From the NCBI RefSeq assembly GCF_958298935.1, contig NC_084943.1:10530001-10594000 (forward strand): a DNA stretch of 64,000 nucleotides, given 5' to 3'. Shown piece by piece: positions 11,085 to 21,001 of the stretch. Position 1 is the first letter of the stretch; every line of letters begins with the position of its first letter. Made by a program: the position numbers and the translations under genes. The stretch is from Phragmites australis (taxonomy: Eukaryota > Streptophyta > Magnoliopsida > Poales > Poaceae). The notes beneath the pieces were generated by a model that saw only the letters and a list, made by a program, of their open reading frames with translations, was not told where the DNA came from and made no database searches.

Positions 11085-11827
11085 CTATACGAAGTTCTCT
11101 AGGCAGTTGCCATGGCCGAAGGAAATCTCGACATTTGACAACTTAATGTCCTGGCAACCCTTAGGGATGACATTAAAGACTTCTTGAGCCACTCTCTTGT
11201 ATTGCCGCTTGCACTCATAGGACATAGAACCACCAAACAAGTGGTCAACAATCCTCTCGTCTTGTAGGAAATACATTGGGTCCAAGTCATCCTCGCTGCT
11301 GTTGGATCTAGAATCCCTACTTTGGGCCATGACTTGGGTCTTCTTTCCCTTGACCGCTTTCTCGATCTCGGTTTTGACCATCTTCTTCCAAAGGAAACAC
11401 TCATGGAGGCTATGGTATTTAGTCTAGTGGATGTCACACCAAGGCGTAACCATCACGTTCGTCGGTGCCTAGTGTGTAGCTCTTGCCCCGGGACGAACTA
11501 GAGTGCTTGTTGGGACGGTGTTGAGAAAATCTGCAAAAACTTGTTAGCTTTGCTTTCTTGCCCTTACCTCCCTTGGAGTTCTTCTTGTGCTTGCTCTTGG
11601 GCACATTGATCCATGAAGTGACTTATCTCATCGCCGGAATTGTCACTAGATAGTTCTGTGTCGAGGTTCACCCGATCAATATCCAGCTTGTTGGTTGAGG
11701 ATGTAAAGTTTTTGTAGAACCCCTCATCCGAGAAGACTGTCCTCAGTGTAGGATTGGATGAAGTCGATGGCATGTCATGTGTAGATGTTTCAACGCCTAT
11801 TGTCATGATCCCTATGGACAGGGCCAA
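11085..11827 (-). pseudogene. gag (Tat-like), internally deleted
   Basis: N-terminal piece at 11564-11827 (TLRTVFSDEGFYKNFTSSTNKL; the plus-strand relative at 37180 has FSNDDFYEHFRSTT). C-terminal piece at 11085-11437 with WCDIHQTKYHSLHE, an acidic linker and VDHLFGGSMSYECKRQYKR. The central capsid segment seen in the relatives at 34090 and 38540 (FRDF/LRDFI...RRNTI) is absent, implying a deletion around 11440-11560. Confidence 0.72.
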
Positions 11828-11829
11828 CT

Positions 11830-12302
11830 ATTGACTATTGGTGAACCGCCAATCTTACGAATTTGTAGAATAGGTAGGGGATGCTTTGACTAGATGAATC
11901 AAAGAACACATAGAGGGGTTTTTTATACAGGTTCGGGCCTCCCTTAGGATAATAGCCCTACGTCTTGTTTGTCTTGTATTGATCTCTGAGACTGTTATAA
12001 GGGGATGCGTGGTTAGCTTAGATGGATCTAAACCTTTTCGGATAGCTCCCTTACGTGTAGTAGGGGGAGATGTTAATACAGATCTAACTGCAAAACGCTT
12101 GGTGGATGCCGAACTTCCACATGCTTTAATGGCATGTGATGGCTTGTGTGAACCTATTGTGTCTTGTCCTCCGTAGGGTCCTCTGACTCTGTATATATAC
12201 GGGGGTCGTCGTATGGCCTCTGGAGTCCTTCCTTCCCGTTCTTGGAGATAAACGTCAATGTTTACAAGATATCCTAGGTACCTGTAGGCAGTTTCCATGA
12301 GT
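11830..12302 (-). repeat. Tat-like 5' LTR (partial boundary)
   Basis: Contains TACAGGTTCGGGCCTCCC followed by ATAATAGCCCTACGTC, which matches in reverse the plus-strand Tat LTR near 36990-37025. Minus-strand TATATATAC at 12191-12200 may be its TATA box. Next to it, at about 11808-11829, a degraded primer site reads GTTGGCCCTGTCC on the minus strand (intact form GTTGGCGTGCCAGG at 37113). The outer LTR end is uncertain. Confidence 0.6.
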
Positions 12303-13169
12303 CCAGGGATTCCCTTCCTAGAGATAAAGATATGCCCTAAGAATGACAGAAAACACTAGGGTATCGGATATGGTAGTTCTATACTACTCATCATCATGTT
12401 CATTATGTGATATTTGGTTATTTTTTTATCTTGGTGTTTATGTGTACCTTTTCTACGTAGATCGTGCATGTGGAGATTTCATGAAGGAAAAGAGAATACA
12501 TAGCTAAATTGCAGTTTTATATGGATCTTGGCCCTTGAAGGTCACTTTTGTAAGTCATTTAATGACGATTAAGAGTCATATTGTAATGATATTCATCTAT
12601 CAAGTCACTATGTATTGAGGATTCCTAGGCTCAGCATATAGATGAGATTGGTTAGTTTCTTTGATCAGTCTCAACAACCCCATGGTCTCACTTGGCATGG
12701 GAACCCTGCGCTCTGTGCTCTAACATGGTGAGCTGAGTATGTAAGCCAGTTGGATGGAACAATTGGCCGCGCAAGCTGTCTGGCAGGCGGTAGCGTTGCA
12801 TATTCATCCTCGCTTGGCTATGTCCTTGCTTCTAGTGCACCGGGTACTTATAGCTAGGGACGAGCTGCCATCATAGTATTGGTCACCGGCACCGGTGAAA
12901 GACAACCTCGATGAGATGACGCAAAAGTGGGGGTCACAATTGTCAGTGAAAGGCTACCTCGCCATGCTACTATTGTAGTAGGGGTCAGGAGTGGCGGTGA
13001 AAGGCGGCCTCGAGGGCTTAACATTGTACGTCAGATATACTGGTGGCTGAGGTGAGGTATTGAACATGGTAGAGGGGCGTGACAATAAAGGAGTGGGTGT
13101 GCGAGCTCTGTTCGAAACATCCATAGAGGACCTGCAGCTGGCAATTCAGAGGACCTTCTAGACCTTCTG
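12303..13169. other. degenerate repeat DNA, part of a long LTR family
   Basis: No gene. 12530-12690 matches 58385-58433 joined to 60023-60075 (shared blocks ATTGTAATGAT, CAAGTCACT/GAAGTCACT, CTAGGCTCAGCA, GAGATTGGTT). 12870-13020 has three diverged copies of a ~55-bp unit containing GGTGAAAG-C--CCTCG. The rest is not recognised. Confidence 0.55.
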
Positions 13170-13445
13170 GTAAATCTGCTCGAGTGCTGCACTCAACTCT
13201 CGCCTAGGGATGTCCAGGCCAATATCCAACCGCTTGCTGTTTGTCCTTGCCTCAACCCTAGGGAAATCTGGTCGAGTGCTGCACTCAACTCTCTCCTATG
13301 GATGTCCAGGCCACTATCCAACCACTTGTGGTTTGTCCTTGCCTTAACCCTAGGGAAATCTGGTCGAGTGCTGCACTCAACTCTCTCCTAGGGATGTCCA
13401 GGCCACTATCCAACCGCTTGTGGTTTGTCCTTGCCTCAACCCTAG
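13170..13445. repeat. 92-bp tandem repeat, three copies
   Basis: Units start at 13170, 13262 and 13354. Each has CGAGTGCTGCACTCAACTCT, GATGTCCAGGCCA, ATCCAACC and TTTGTCCTTGCC. Copies 2 and 3 are nearly identical and copy 1 slightly more diverged. A short start of a further unit (AATCTGGT) follows the MITE at 13747, so the transposon landed in the array. Confidence 0.9.
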
Positions 13446-13744
13446 GGCCTGTTTGTTTGGGCTTCTGCTTTTGGCTTATCTGAAAAGCTGTACTTTTGGC
13501 TTTTTTGAAAAGCTACTTTTGGATTTTAGCTGTTGGATTTTATAATATTTTTTTAGTTTCCTCAGCGCATTACTTCTCAGAAAAGCTACCCTTAGCTAGT
13601 TTCTCAGCTTCTAATTTATTTCCTCATAAGCAGTCTTCTAGCTTCTCCAGAAGCCACTTTTCAGGAAACCTGTTTGTTTGGGCTTCTGGCTTCTGGGCTT
13701 CCGATAGAAGCAGAAGCCAGAAGCATCTTAAAACAAACAGACCC
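13445..13744. mobile_element. Tourist/PIF-Harbinger-like MITE, 300 bp
   Basis: Begins GGGCCTGTTTGTTT and ends with the inverse AAACAAACAGACCC, flanked by CTA on both sides (13442-13444, 13745-13747). Subterminal GCTTCTGGCTT / AAGCCAGAAGC motifs are also inverted. No coding capacity. A 3-bp duplication and GGG.CTGTTTG ends suggest a PIF/Harbinger relative; the superfamily is inferred. Confidence 0.78.
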
Positions 13745-13747
13745 CTA

Positions 13748-14108
13748 ATCTGGTTCAGTATGTCCCTCTACAAAAAAAAGTTTGATTGGATTAGACAACT
13801 TATTTGTAAGAAAAATTGGTAGTAAAAAAGAAGTTATGTTGTTAGGAATGTACCTAGTAGGAACATGCCAGGTCTCTGTGCATCGGGTACATGTCACATA
13901 GGTGTGCTACGTGGGACAAAGCAAAGGCTCAGACGGTGTGTACGTGACCTGGATCTGTGTGCATGCCACAAACCAAGGCAGGTACTTAGTGTAAGCCTCA
14001 TCAAAGTAAGACATGCCCTCGTCAACAACGTCAACAACTACCTGGTCTCATCTGATGACCCATGACTCCACACTCGACGCAAAAGTTCTTATCATATGTG
14101 CCCACCTT
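13748..14108. other. unassigned spacer
   Basis: About 360 bp between the MITE and a gypsy LTR. The only long reading frame (13865-14065) shows no recognisable domain. Nothing else supported. Confidence 0.5.
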
Positions 14109-14737
14109 TGATGGGAGTATAGCTCGATCTTTCGAAGGTAATGTGATAAGTCGATTGGTATAGTTTCAACATTGAGGATTCAATGGCTCTAACTAGAACA
14201 GATCAAAAACCATCGCAACCACTACAACACTACTCCATGGTTATCAATCATGCCAAAACCAAATTTGAAATAAGGTGCTGCATCACCAACAAGGCCCACA
14301 AGGGTGATGCAACACCTTATTTTATCCACTTTGATTAATTATAAGGAATCTAATGGTAAGACAAGATTCATTGGAATGGCTCATCATAAGCTTTTTTGCA
14401 AGTCCAAGAACGCCTCAATTGGACTCCATATATGAAAGTTATGCTAATTTTATTGACGTGTTATCCTAAGACTCCGAACCGAATTAGAAGTCCGACTTGA
14501 GCTTGACTTTGATTCTGAATAGACTTGGCCTTCGAGGGTGACGTCTATCCTTTACCAAGTTCCTAAGAAATAAAACATCACAAGAATTTAGAAGCATCCA
14601 TCCTTTACCAAGAAAGTTTGAACAGCGAGGAACAAGTTCACCTGATGGTTTAATTGTCCTGTATGTGCTCTTGTAATTGAACCTTGTATGTTTGAGGACT
14701 AGTGTTGCACGTATCCGAAGGAGTGATATCCTTATCA
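14109..14737 (-). repeat. internally deleted family-1-like LTR
   Basis: Starts TGATGGG and ends TTATCA. Shares CTTTCGAAGGTAATGTGATAAGTCGATTGG-type start, the CTCGCAACCACTAC-like block and ACCTTATTTTA-CCACT with the family-1 LTRs, but is ~270 bp shorter. It may be the 3' LTR of the element to its right. However, that element's other LTR (17934-18836) is a different subfamily and no matching target duplication is seen, so it may be a separate insertion. Confidence 0.7.
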
Positions 14738-14749
14738 CCCTACGCGTCA

Positions 14750-15540
14750 TCCAGAAAAAATTTAAGCACATTACATATGCTACGACAATGATAAAGTTTA
14801 AAAAGTAATTAAAAATTTACCTATGGATGTTCACAGGCACTGTCCGAGTGGGTGGAAGCGGGAAAAATATATCCTCAAGTGAAAACAAAGCTTCTTTGCA
14901 AACTAATGCATAGCAAACAGAAGTACTAGCATCCAATTCATTCATATCAGACTTGGTAGCAAGAAAACAAGCACCTTTCAATTTAATCTCATTTTTCTTC
15001 TCATGAACAGATTTAGGCTTTCCCGTTTTATGTTACTCAAATTCCTTTGCTACAATCTGACTGTCACTCTTAGCATGCTTTTGATTGTTCTGTTTACTAG
15101 CTGTAGCAACTTCATCCTTTAAAATAGCACTACGAGACATAGGATGTAATACAATTTTCTTTTCTTTATGCACGAAAGAATATTGATTAGTTCTACCATG
15201 ATGCAAAGAATCTTTATCATACTATCAGGGCCTACCTAACAACATAGAACATGCTTGCATAGGCACAACATCGCAGTCAATAGAATCATGATACGAACCA
15301 ATAGCAAAGTGTACTCTCACCATTCGTGTTATCTTTATCATGCCACTGTTGTTGAACCATTGAATGTAATATGGCTGCGGGTGCGGTTTGGTGTTCAATG
15401 CAAGCTTTTCAACCATCTCGGAGCTTGCTAAATTGTTGCAGCTTCCCCCATCAATGATGATGCGACATGAACGTTCCTTCACACTTAGTGTGAAACAAAG
15501 TATGTCGCTGATTCTGTTCCGCCTTCTCCATTTGTGCACT
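14750..15540 (-). pseudogene. aspartic protease and linker, family 3
   Basis: Reverse strand at 15225-15539: CRIIIDGGSCNNLASSEMVEKLAL, PQPYYIQWFNNSGMIKI, IGSYHDSIDCDVVPMQACSMLLGRP. The protease is complete with the DGGS active-site variant shared with families 1 and 2. The 14830-15225 linker is Lys-rich and has stops. RT should follow but is deleted. Confidence 0.85.
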
Positions 15541-16980
15541 CAACACACGCTGCACAATGAGGCTCTCATAGCGGTCCGCATCTTCAGCACCAATGTGCTC
15601 TTCGTCTTGATCATGACCATCTTCACTCCCTGCGTGGTCACCTGCAAGCATAGCATATGTATCTTCATCCAAATCACTAGCAGAAGAAAACTCACCATCA
15701 TCCCGCACAATCAAGACAGTCTTGCTTGGACATTCCCTCTTCACATGTCCAATACCCTTGCATTGATCACATTGAATATCCTTCATTCGCCCTGTAGATG
15801 CAACAGAAGAAGCGATCTTTACTGGTGTTGGTGCAGCACTCTTTGTAGCCTCGATTGCCCAAGAGGTAGAATTGGTTGTAGAAGAGCGTGGCTTGCTATT
15901 GGTAGGAGAAGGTGCAGAAGCACGGCTGGTTGGAGCAGCACTTATGCGTGGCTGCCATGAACTTGCTCGACCTGCAGAAACATTAGTCCTAGCACTGCTG
16001 CGATGTCCCTGCACTTCTCTTTCAGCCCTACAAGGAAGATGAAATAATCGAGTGACAGAATTGTATTCCTTGTAAGCTAAAATGTCCTGAATTTCACGAT
16101 TCAAACCACCCATAAATCTAGACATAGCAGCCTCGTCTCCCTCCTCTAAACCACAACGCAACATACCTATTTGCAACTCTTGATAGTATTCTTCTACACT
16201 TTTACTACCTTGTGTCAATTGTTGCAATTTATGTAACAGTCATGTGCATAATATGAAGGAACAAATCTAGCTCGCATGATTCGTTTGAAAGCATCCCAAG
16301 TTTGTGGTGTATTATTTGGATTCTTTCAACGATATTCACTCCACCAAACAGATCAAAATCAGTAAATTCACTAGTGGCAGCCCTAACCCTTTTACCTTCT
16401 GGAAAATCATTACAATCAAATTTTTTATCAATAGCTAGTTCCCATGTGAGGTAAGCATCAGGATCATATTTCCCATCAAAAGGTGGCATAGTAAATTTAA
16501 TCTTTCCTAGTGATTCATCATTGTCACATACCTCGTGGCATGGGAGTATTGGACCCATGCCGATGCAATTGAAACGTAATCGACATTGATCATGTGCATC
16601 CACATCATCAAGCTCGGAGTCAGCAGCATAGTTGTCGTTGTTTGCTGCTACCTCGCTGCGCAAATCACCGTTGTTATTGCGAAAGTTGCCATTAGTGGCC
16701 GCAATGGTGTCAGCCACTGGAGGGGCACGACCCATCTCTTCTAGGTGCTGCAAAATCCCTGCGAGAGAGATGTTGATCTCTCCAACAGAAGTCTCCAAGG
16801 TTGCAACCTTGCTGTTTGTGTCAATTTGAGCGGCCTCCAACTGACCAAGTCATTCATTGGTCACTTGCACATCCTCATTCAGACATTCAGTGTGCAGTCT
16901 AACTTGCGTTCAAAGTGTTGTATGATGCCCCTGGTACGAGGAGAATGTGGTGGCGTAGCATTCGTCGGAGATCCTGCCAT
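15541..16980 (-). pseudogene. gag with CCHC zinc knuckle, family 3
   Basis: Start chosen at 16980 (MAGSPTNATPPHSPRTRG). 16229-16840 carries an N-terminal helical region and the capsid start (KIKFTMPPFDGKYDPDAYLTWEL). 15451-16227 carries QLTQGSKSVEEYYQELQIGML, RFMGGLNREIQDI, a Ser/Thr-rich linker and the intact knuckle CDQCKGIGHVKREC (CX2CX4HX4C). A frameshift near 16228, another near 16310 and early stops before 16840 separate the parts. gag would form the particle core and bind element RNA. Confidence 0.85.
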
Positions 16981-17921
16981 TGCTAGTGAAAACCACAAAA
17001 ACAACAAAGCAATAAAATCACAAGAATATGCCCTATGAACAACTCGAATGTGGGTATGTCAATTCTCTCACTCTCAACCTGTTCAACCAAGCTCTTACCT
17101 GTTCTTACTAGCTAAACAGGAGGTGATAGTAGCCGAAAAGATAGGAACAACCTCCAGCGAATGGTTGTATTGATGCTGCAGTCGCTAGTTCTTGTAAAGT
17201 AGTAGTCGAATTTGTGGAGCTCTAGGTAGGCTGAAAGTGTAGCAAGGAAAAACTAGAACCACATAAGTCAAAACAAGTTGAATAATCGTTCAACGATGGT
17301 ACCGTGCTGGTCCTAGGCTAGACCGTACTAGAGACGCGAGCCTAGGCACAAACGAAGTCACCGATCAGAAGAGAAACAGAAAACACAAGCACAAGCTTCT
17401 GAATTGTTTTTTTCCTTCTTCATCGTCTTTTCATTTTTTTCACTCTTTTTTTTAATTTTTTTGCAGGAGCTCGAAATTCTCCACTAAGGCAAAAAGAACT
17501 CCCAAACAAACAACGCACAGCACCAAACTTTTTTTTTGTGACCAGGGGTATACTTCTGCTCTTTTTTTCTTTGTTTTTTCAAGGATCTCACACTTGCGGA
17601 TTACAACCCAGTTTGTGAGCAGATGATGTAAATAAACACGGCGATGGTTCTGGTGGTGGTGGTGGTGGAGAGGATTGCAGCAGCGATGGTTCTGGTGGTG
17701 GTGGTTGCGGTGGTGACACAAACGTTATTAGAACTCAAAACGCTAAGACCAGCAACTCGACATGAAACAGAAAATTCAACAAGCCTCTACTATGCAGAAC
17801 TAACGTGTTTTGGAACATGGGAAAAAAACTAATCTACTATTTTTTTGGTTTTTGTGGACTGTAGGTAAAGCAAAAAGAAAAACTAGAAGTCTCTCACAGA
17901 TCAACCTGAAATCTGATACCA
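16981..17921 (-). other. untranslated leader, family 3
   Basis: Leader between gag start and primer site. Contains a T-rich stretch (17405-17465), and GGTGGTGGT-type trinucleotide runs at 17645-17715 that create long spurious reading frames on both strands. No gene. Confidence 0.7.
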
Positions 17922-17931
17922 CTTGATAGAT
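17922..17931 (-). promoter_or_regulatory. primer binding site (tRNA-Met type)
   Basis: TGGTATCAGA on the minus strand, two bases from the LTR. Same site as in family 2. Confidence 0.82.
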
Positions 17932-17933
17932 AC

Positions 17934-18836
17934 GCTGGTCCCAAACTTTCGATAAGAGAGGTAGATGTCGATTTAGGTGGAATAGACGTTGATGATCCGA
18001 CTACACCGTCCAAGAATGCTACGCCTTAGCGATCGATACACCAACTCCAGAAGTTGTTCATGATCTTTCAGAGCACGATCAACCTAACCACGAGGGTATT
18101 TGTTCCTGCAAGCAATTGAAGAACGAGTAAGAACAAGATAAACAAGAAACTTAATTGCGAATATAGATGAAGAGCACAATCTGAAAATAGAAGTGGCGGG
18201 GTTCCGAAAACAAGTAATTGGCCTGTCTAGCCGACACGCGCGTTTACAAGGCGAAATAGCAAAAGCTAGATCTATTCTATCGAAACCCAAACCCTAGAAG
18301 AGGGTGCGGCTGTCTATTTATGAGATAGAAGAGGAGAAGTTTCGGCCAAAACACAGGAAGCCGAATTGGATTCTAATACAAGGCCCAAGTTTGATTCAGA
18401 CTGGAAAACAGACACGACTCTCTTTAACGATTCCAGATAGCTCAGGAGGAATTTCGAGATGAGGTTGGATCCATCTGAAAGTAGACGAAATTATCTTTCC
18501 ATCAAGTACTCATGGGCCCCGAGAATCCTTCGGAATCAACAATTATGGCCTTTATCATTTGCTGCTGTCAGGAGGGCCGAATCCGAATTGAACTCGCCTC
18601 CACTTATATATTTGGGCTTGTGTGGTTCTTCTCCCTAGTTTCTAAGGACAATAAAATCATCACAATAGTTAAATAGTAATCCATTCTTGTAAACATTTGT
18701 GGGCAGCCCTAGGAACAAGTTCACTTGATGATTAAGTTGGCGTGCTCGTGCTCGCGTTATTGGTCCTTCTATCACCTATTCAGCGTGTTGTGTGGTAGGA
18801 GGAATGCGTGTATCCATGGAAAGTATGTCATCATCA
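17934..18836 (-). repeat. 5' LTR of family-3 element
   Basis: About 903 bp, TGATAGATACG... to ...TCATCATCA. Reverse strand encodes the pol tail motif (TRARARQLNHQV-like, about 18725-18770), as in families 1 and 2. No second copy of this LTR subfamily is visible in the window. Confidence 0.72.
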
Positions 18837-18866
18837 CACCACCATAGCGAAGAGTTGATCTTCACC

Positions 18867-19181
18867 TAGTTTCGCCACTACCAACAACGCATCAGTGGCT
18901 TCACCAACATCACTGCTCAACCCGTCCACACAGAAGGCACTACAAGGCTTGGAGAGCAGACTGACCTAGCTTTGGAGCTGAGTCGTGAGTTGGACCGTAC
19001 CATCGAGGAGCTGCAGTATGTCAGAGACAAGCTAGCTCAGACATAGTGTGAGCTATGCAACAAGAAGAACCATCATCCGGATTGTTGGGACCCTTCTTCA
19101 TTTGACTCTGAGTCTGAGGAAGAGACTCCGCGTTCTCCACACCATCTCGAGGCCCATTGTTTCCTAGCACCAGCACCTTGA
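18867..19181 (+). pseudogene. unassigned coding remnant with CCHC-like motif
   Basis: Open after a stop at 18867 to a stop at 19179, with one internal stop. It reads RLGEQTDLALELSRELDRTI, EELQYVRDKLAQT, stop, CELCNKKNHHPDCWD, SESEEETPRSPHH. Acidic and helical, with a C-x2-C-x4-H-x3-C pattern. It could be a gag-like or host-gene fragment; neither is established. It sits between the family-3 LTR and the Tekay-like gag. Confidence 0.4.
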
Positions 19182-19474
19182 GGCTTCAGCAGAGTTATGT
19201 GTTGTTTAGGAGGTTATTCTTTAGATGTTAGGAGTCATTAGAACTGTGTGCTAGTTAGTGAGTTGGTTGAGTTTGGTTGTGTGCTATGTAATGATTTTAA
19301 TCTTTGTCTGAGTGTGTGGTGTATTGTGAAGAGCTCCTTCACGAATGCATCCTTATAATAATAATAATAATATAATTGTTAGTTTGGGAGTCTATCTCTA
19401 TCTATCTTTGTCTGTTCTTTGCTGCTGTTGTTCTACCTTTTTCCTCTTTCCTCATCTTCATGCCTTTATGTCAG
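19182..19474 (+). other. non-coding stretch upstream of Tekay-like gag
   Basis: T/G-rich sequence ending in (AAT)n at about 19359-19372 and CTATCTAT repeats. It may be the 5' leader or LTR end of the downstream gypsy element, but no primer site is recognisable. Confidence 0.4.
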
Positions 19475-20640
19475 ATGGTGATCCTAATGAACCGCGCCAA
19501 TGTTAATCGCAATGCTTGTGATGGACAAGGCAATGATAATCCATCTCCACCGCCGTAGCCTTCCATTGAGTATCTTCTAGCAGTGCAAACTCAGATTCTA
19601 CAAGGAGTGACCCACGCAATGGCCCAAATGCAGTAGAATCCCCTCGCCACCGCCCCTGCATCACCACAGCAACCCTATGACAAGCTAAGAGAGTTACAAA
19701 GGACTAAGCTGCCTACTTTATCTTATGCTATTGAACCCATGGACACCGATGACTGGCTCAAGGTCGTCGAGAAGAAGCTTTTAGTCGCTCAGTGCAACAT
19801 CAAAGAAAAAGTTTTGTTCGCTTCACACCAGCTGATGGGACCTGCCGCAGACTGGTGGGATGCCTATGTCGTAGCTCATGAAGAACCTGATAGCATCAAT
19901 TGGCGGGAGTTCAAGAATGCTTTCCGTGCTCATCATGTTACCCCAAGGAGCCATCAAGATCTAAAGGAATTCTTGGCACTCAAGCAAGGAGGAATGATTA
20001 TGAGTGAGTATGTCACTAGATTCACTCAGCTATCCTAGTATGCACCAGAAGATGTGGATACCGATGAGAAGAAGCAAGAGTGTTTCTTGGAAGGACTGAA
20101 TGATGGATTGCAGTATTCTCTGGCTTCTCATGATTTCAAAATCTCCAGACCCTTGTAGATCGTGCTCTTATCTTGGAGCACAAGAGAAACAAGATTGAGC
20201 GTAAGCGCAAGATGGACTGCCAAGGTTAGTTAGGCAGCAACACCAGGCCCCGTTATGACTCTTCACAGTCTGGATCTATGAATCATTCTGGTCAGCAGTA
20301 CAATCAGCCCAGGACCCTAACTACAAATCAAAGCTCCTCCAGGAACGCAAGACAGTACCAGTGCTCCAACTTTCAAGCGCCCCATACTTCAAATCAGACC
20401 CCTCAAAGGAACAACAACACTGGCACCAATATTCAATTCTCCGCCAAAGGAAAACCTTATATCCATTGTGGAGTAAAGGGACACTTTGCTTTCCAATACC
20501 CTCAGAAGCGTCCAAATCAGCCACCTGCCCAAGGAGCAAACCAGCAGAACCACAATGGAAATCTTCCCAGAATAAAGCAAAGCAGAATATTGCTAGAGGC
20601 TGTGTGAACCATGTGGCAGTTATGAAGCTCAAGATGCCTC
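19475..20640 (+). pseudogene. gag, Tekay-like gypsy
   Basis: Start at 19475 (MVILMNRANVNRN). Continues with YLLAVQTQILQGV, LPTLSYAIEPMDTDDWLKVVEKK, GPAADWWDAYV, REFKNAFRAHHV, LALKQGGMIMSEYVTRFTQLS and ECFLEGLNDGLQYSL, typical gypsy capsid. The nucleocapsid is YIHCGVKGHFAFQY, where the first and last cysteines of the knuckle are replaced by Tyr. Stops at 19556, about 20036 and 20157 plus a frameshift disable it. Confidence 0.85.
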
Positions 20641-21001
20641 AGATGTTGTGATCGGTATGTTTATTATCAACTCCAACCCAGCAACAGTGTTATTTGAATC
20701 TGGAGCATCGCATTCTTTTATATCAATCAAGTATGAGGCAAGATACAGTTTATCTATATCTCCTATGAAGCATAGAGTGATTGTTAGCTCCCTAGGTGGA
20801 GAAGGCATGTATGCCCTAACCTTAGTATTAAGATAAGGGGGTAGATTTTTTGGCAAACCTTATCATTTTGGAATTCGAAGGGATAGATATCATACTAGGA
20901 ATGGATTGGTTAACAAAATTCAATGGAATTATTGACTGTGCAAGAAGAGCCCTTCGTCTATTTGCTAAAGAAGGAAAAGAAGTGGAATACGTTGTAGAAG
21001 T
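20641..21001 (+). pseudogene. aspartic protease, Tekay-like gypsy (interrupted)
   Basis: 20690-20830 reads ATVLFESGASHSFIS. The catalytic Asp of the usual LFDSGASHSFI is Glu here. A premature stop at about 20834, then in another frame ILEFEGIDIILGMDWLTKFNGIIDCA. The copia insertion follows at 21002. Confidence 0.82.
20997..21001. repeat. target-site duplication GAAGT (left copy)
   Basis: GAAGT precedes the copia LTR start TGAAGG and recurs at 31789-31793 directly after the LTR end CCCAACA. Confidence 0.9.

Larger units (their letters stand above)
9924..12302 (-). mobile_element. Tat-like Ty3/gypsy element, 5' part
   Basis: Upstream part of the element that continues at 2463. In element order: 5' LTR (about 12302 to 11830), gag, protease/linker and the RT N-terminal half, cut by the family-1 insertion. 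gag carries an internal deletion. Confidence 0.85.
14738..18836 (-). mobile_element. pol-deleted CRM-like gypsy element, family 3
   Basis: Minus-strand gag, protease and a little of the PR-RT linker, then primer site and 5' LTR. RT, RNase H and integrase are absent: the linker (LVCKEALFSLEDI-like, about 14880) runs straight into LTR-like DNA at about 14750-14830. Confidence 0.8.
19475..21001 (+). mobile_element. Tekay/Del-like Ty3/gypsy element, 5' part
   Basis: gag and protease on the + strand, cut at 21001 by the copia element and resumed at 31794 with the protease-RT linker. No 5' LTR could be delimited, and the 3' end is missing at 34045. Confidence 0.8.

Noticed and set aside
11855..12298. 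147-codon reverse-strand frame
   Set aside because: Lies entirely in the Tat LTR and contains its promoter-like TATATATAC; no domain.
13170..13445. Possible CRISPR-like array
   Set aside because: Direct 92-bp units with no spacer-repeat alternation in a plant context; a simple tandem duplication.
15388..15960. 190-codon forward frame
   Set aside because: Antisense shadow of the family-3 gag-protease; residues are low-complexity Ser/Leu/Cys-rich with no domain.
14109..18836. Calling 14109-18836 one intact element with two LTRs
   Set aside because: The left LTR resembles family 1 while the right LTR is a different subfamily, and flanking 5-mers (ACCTT versus CACCA) do not match.
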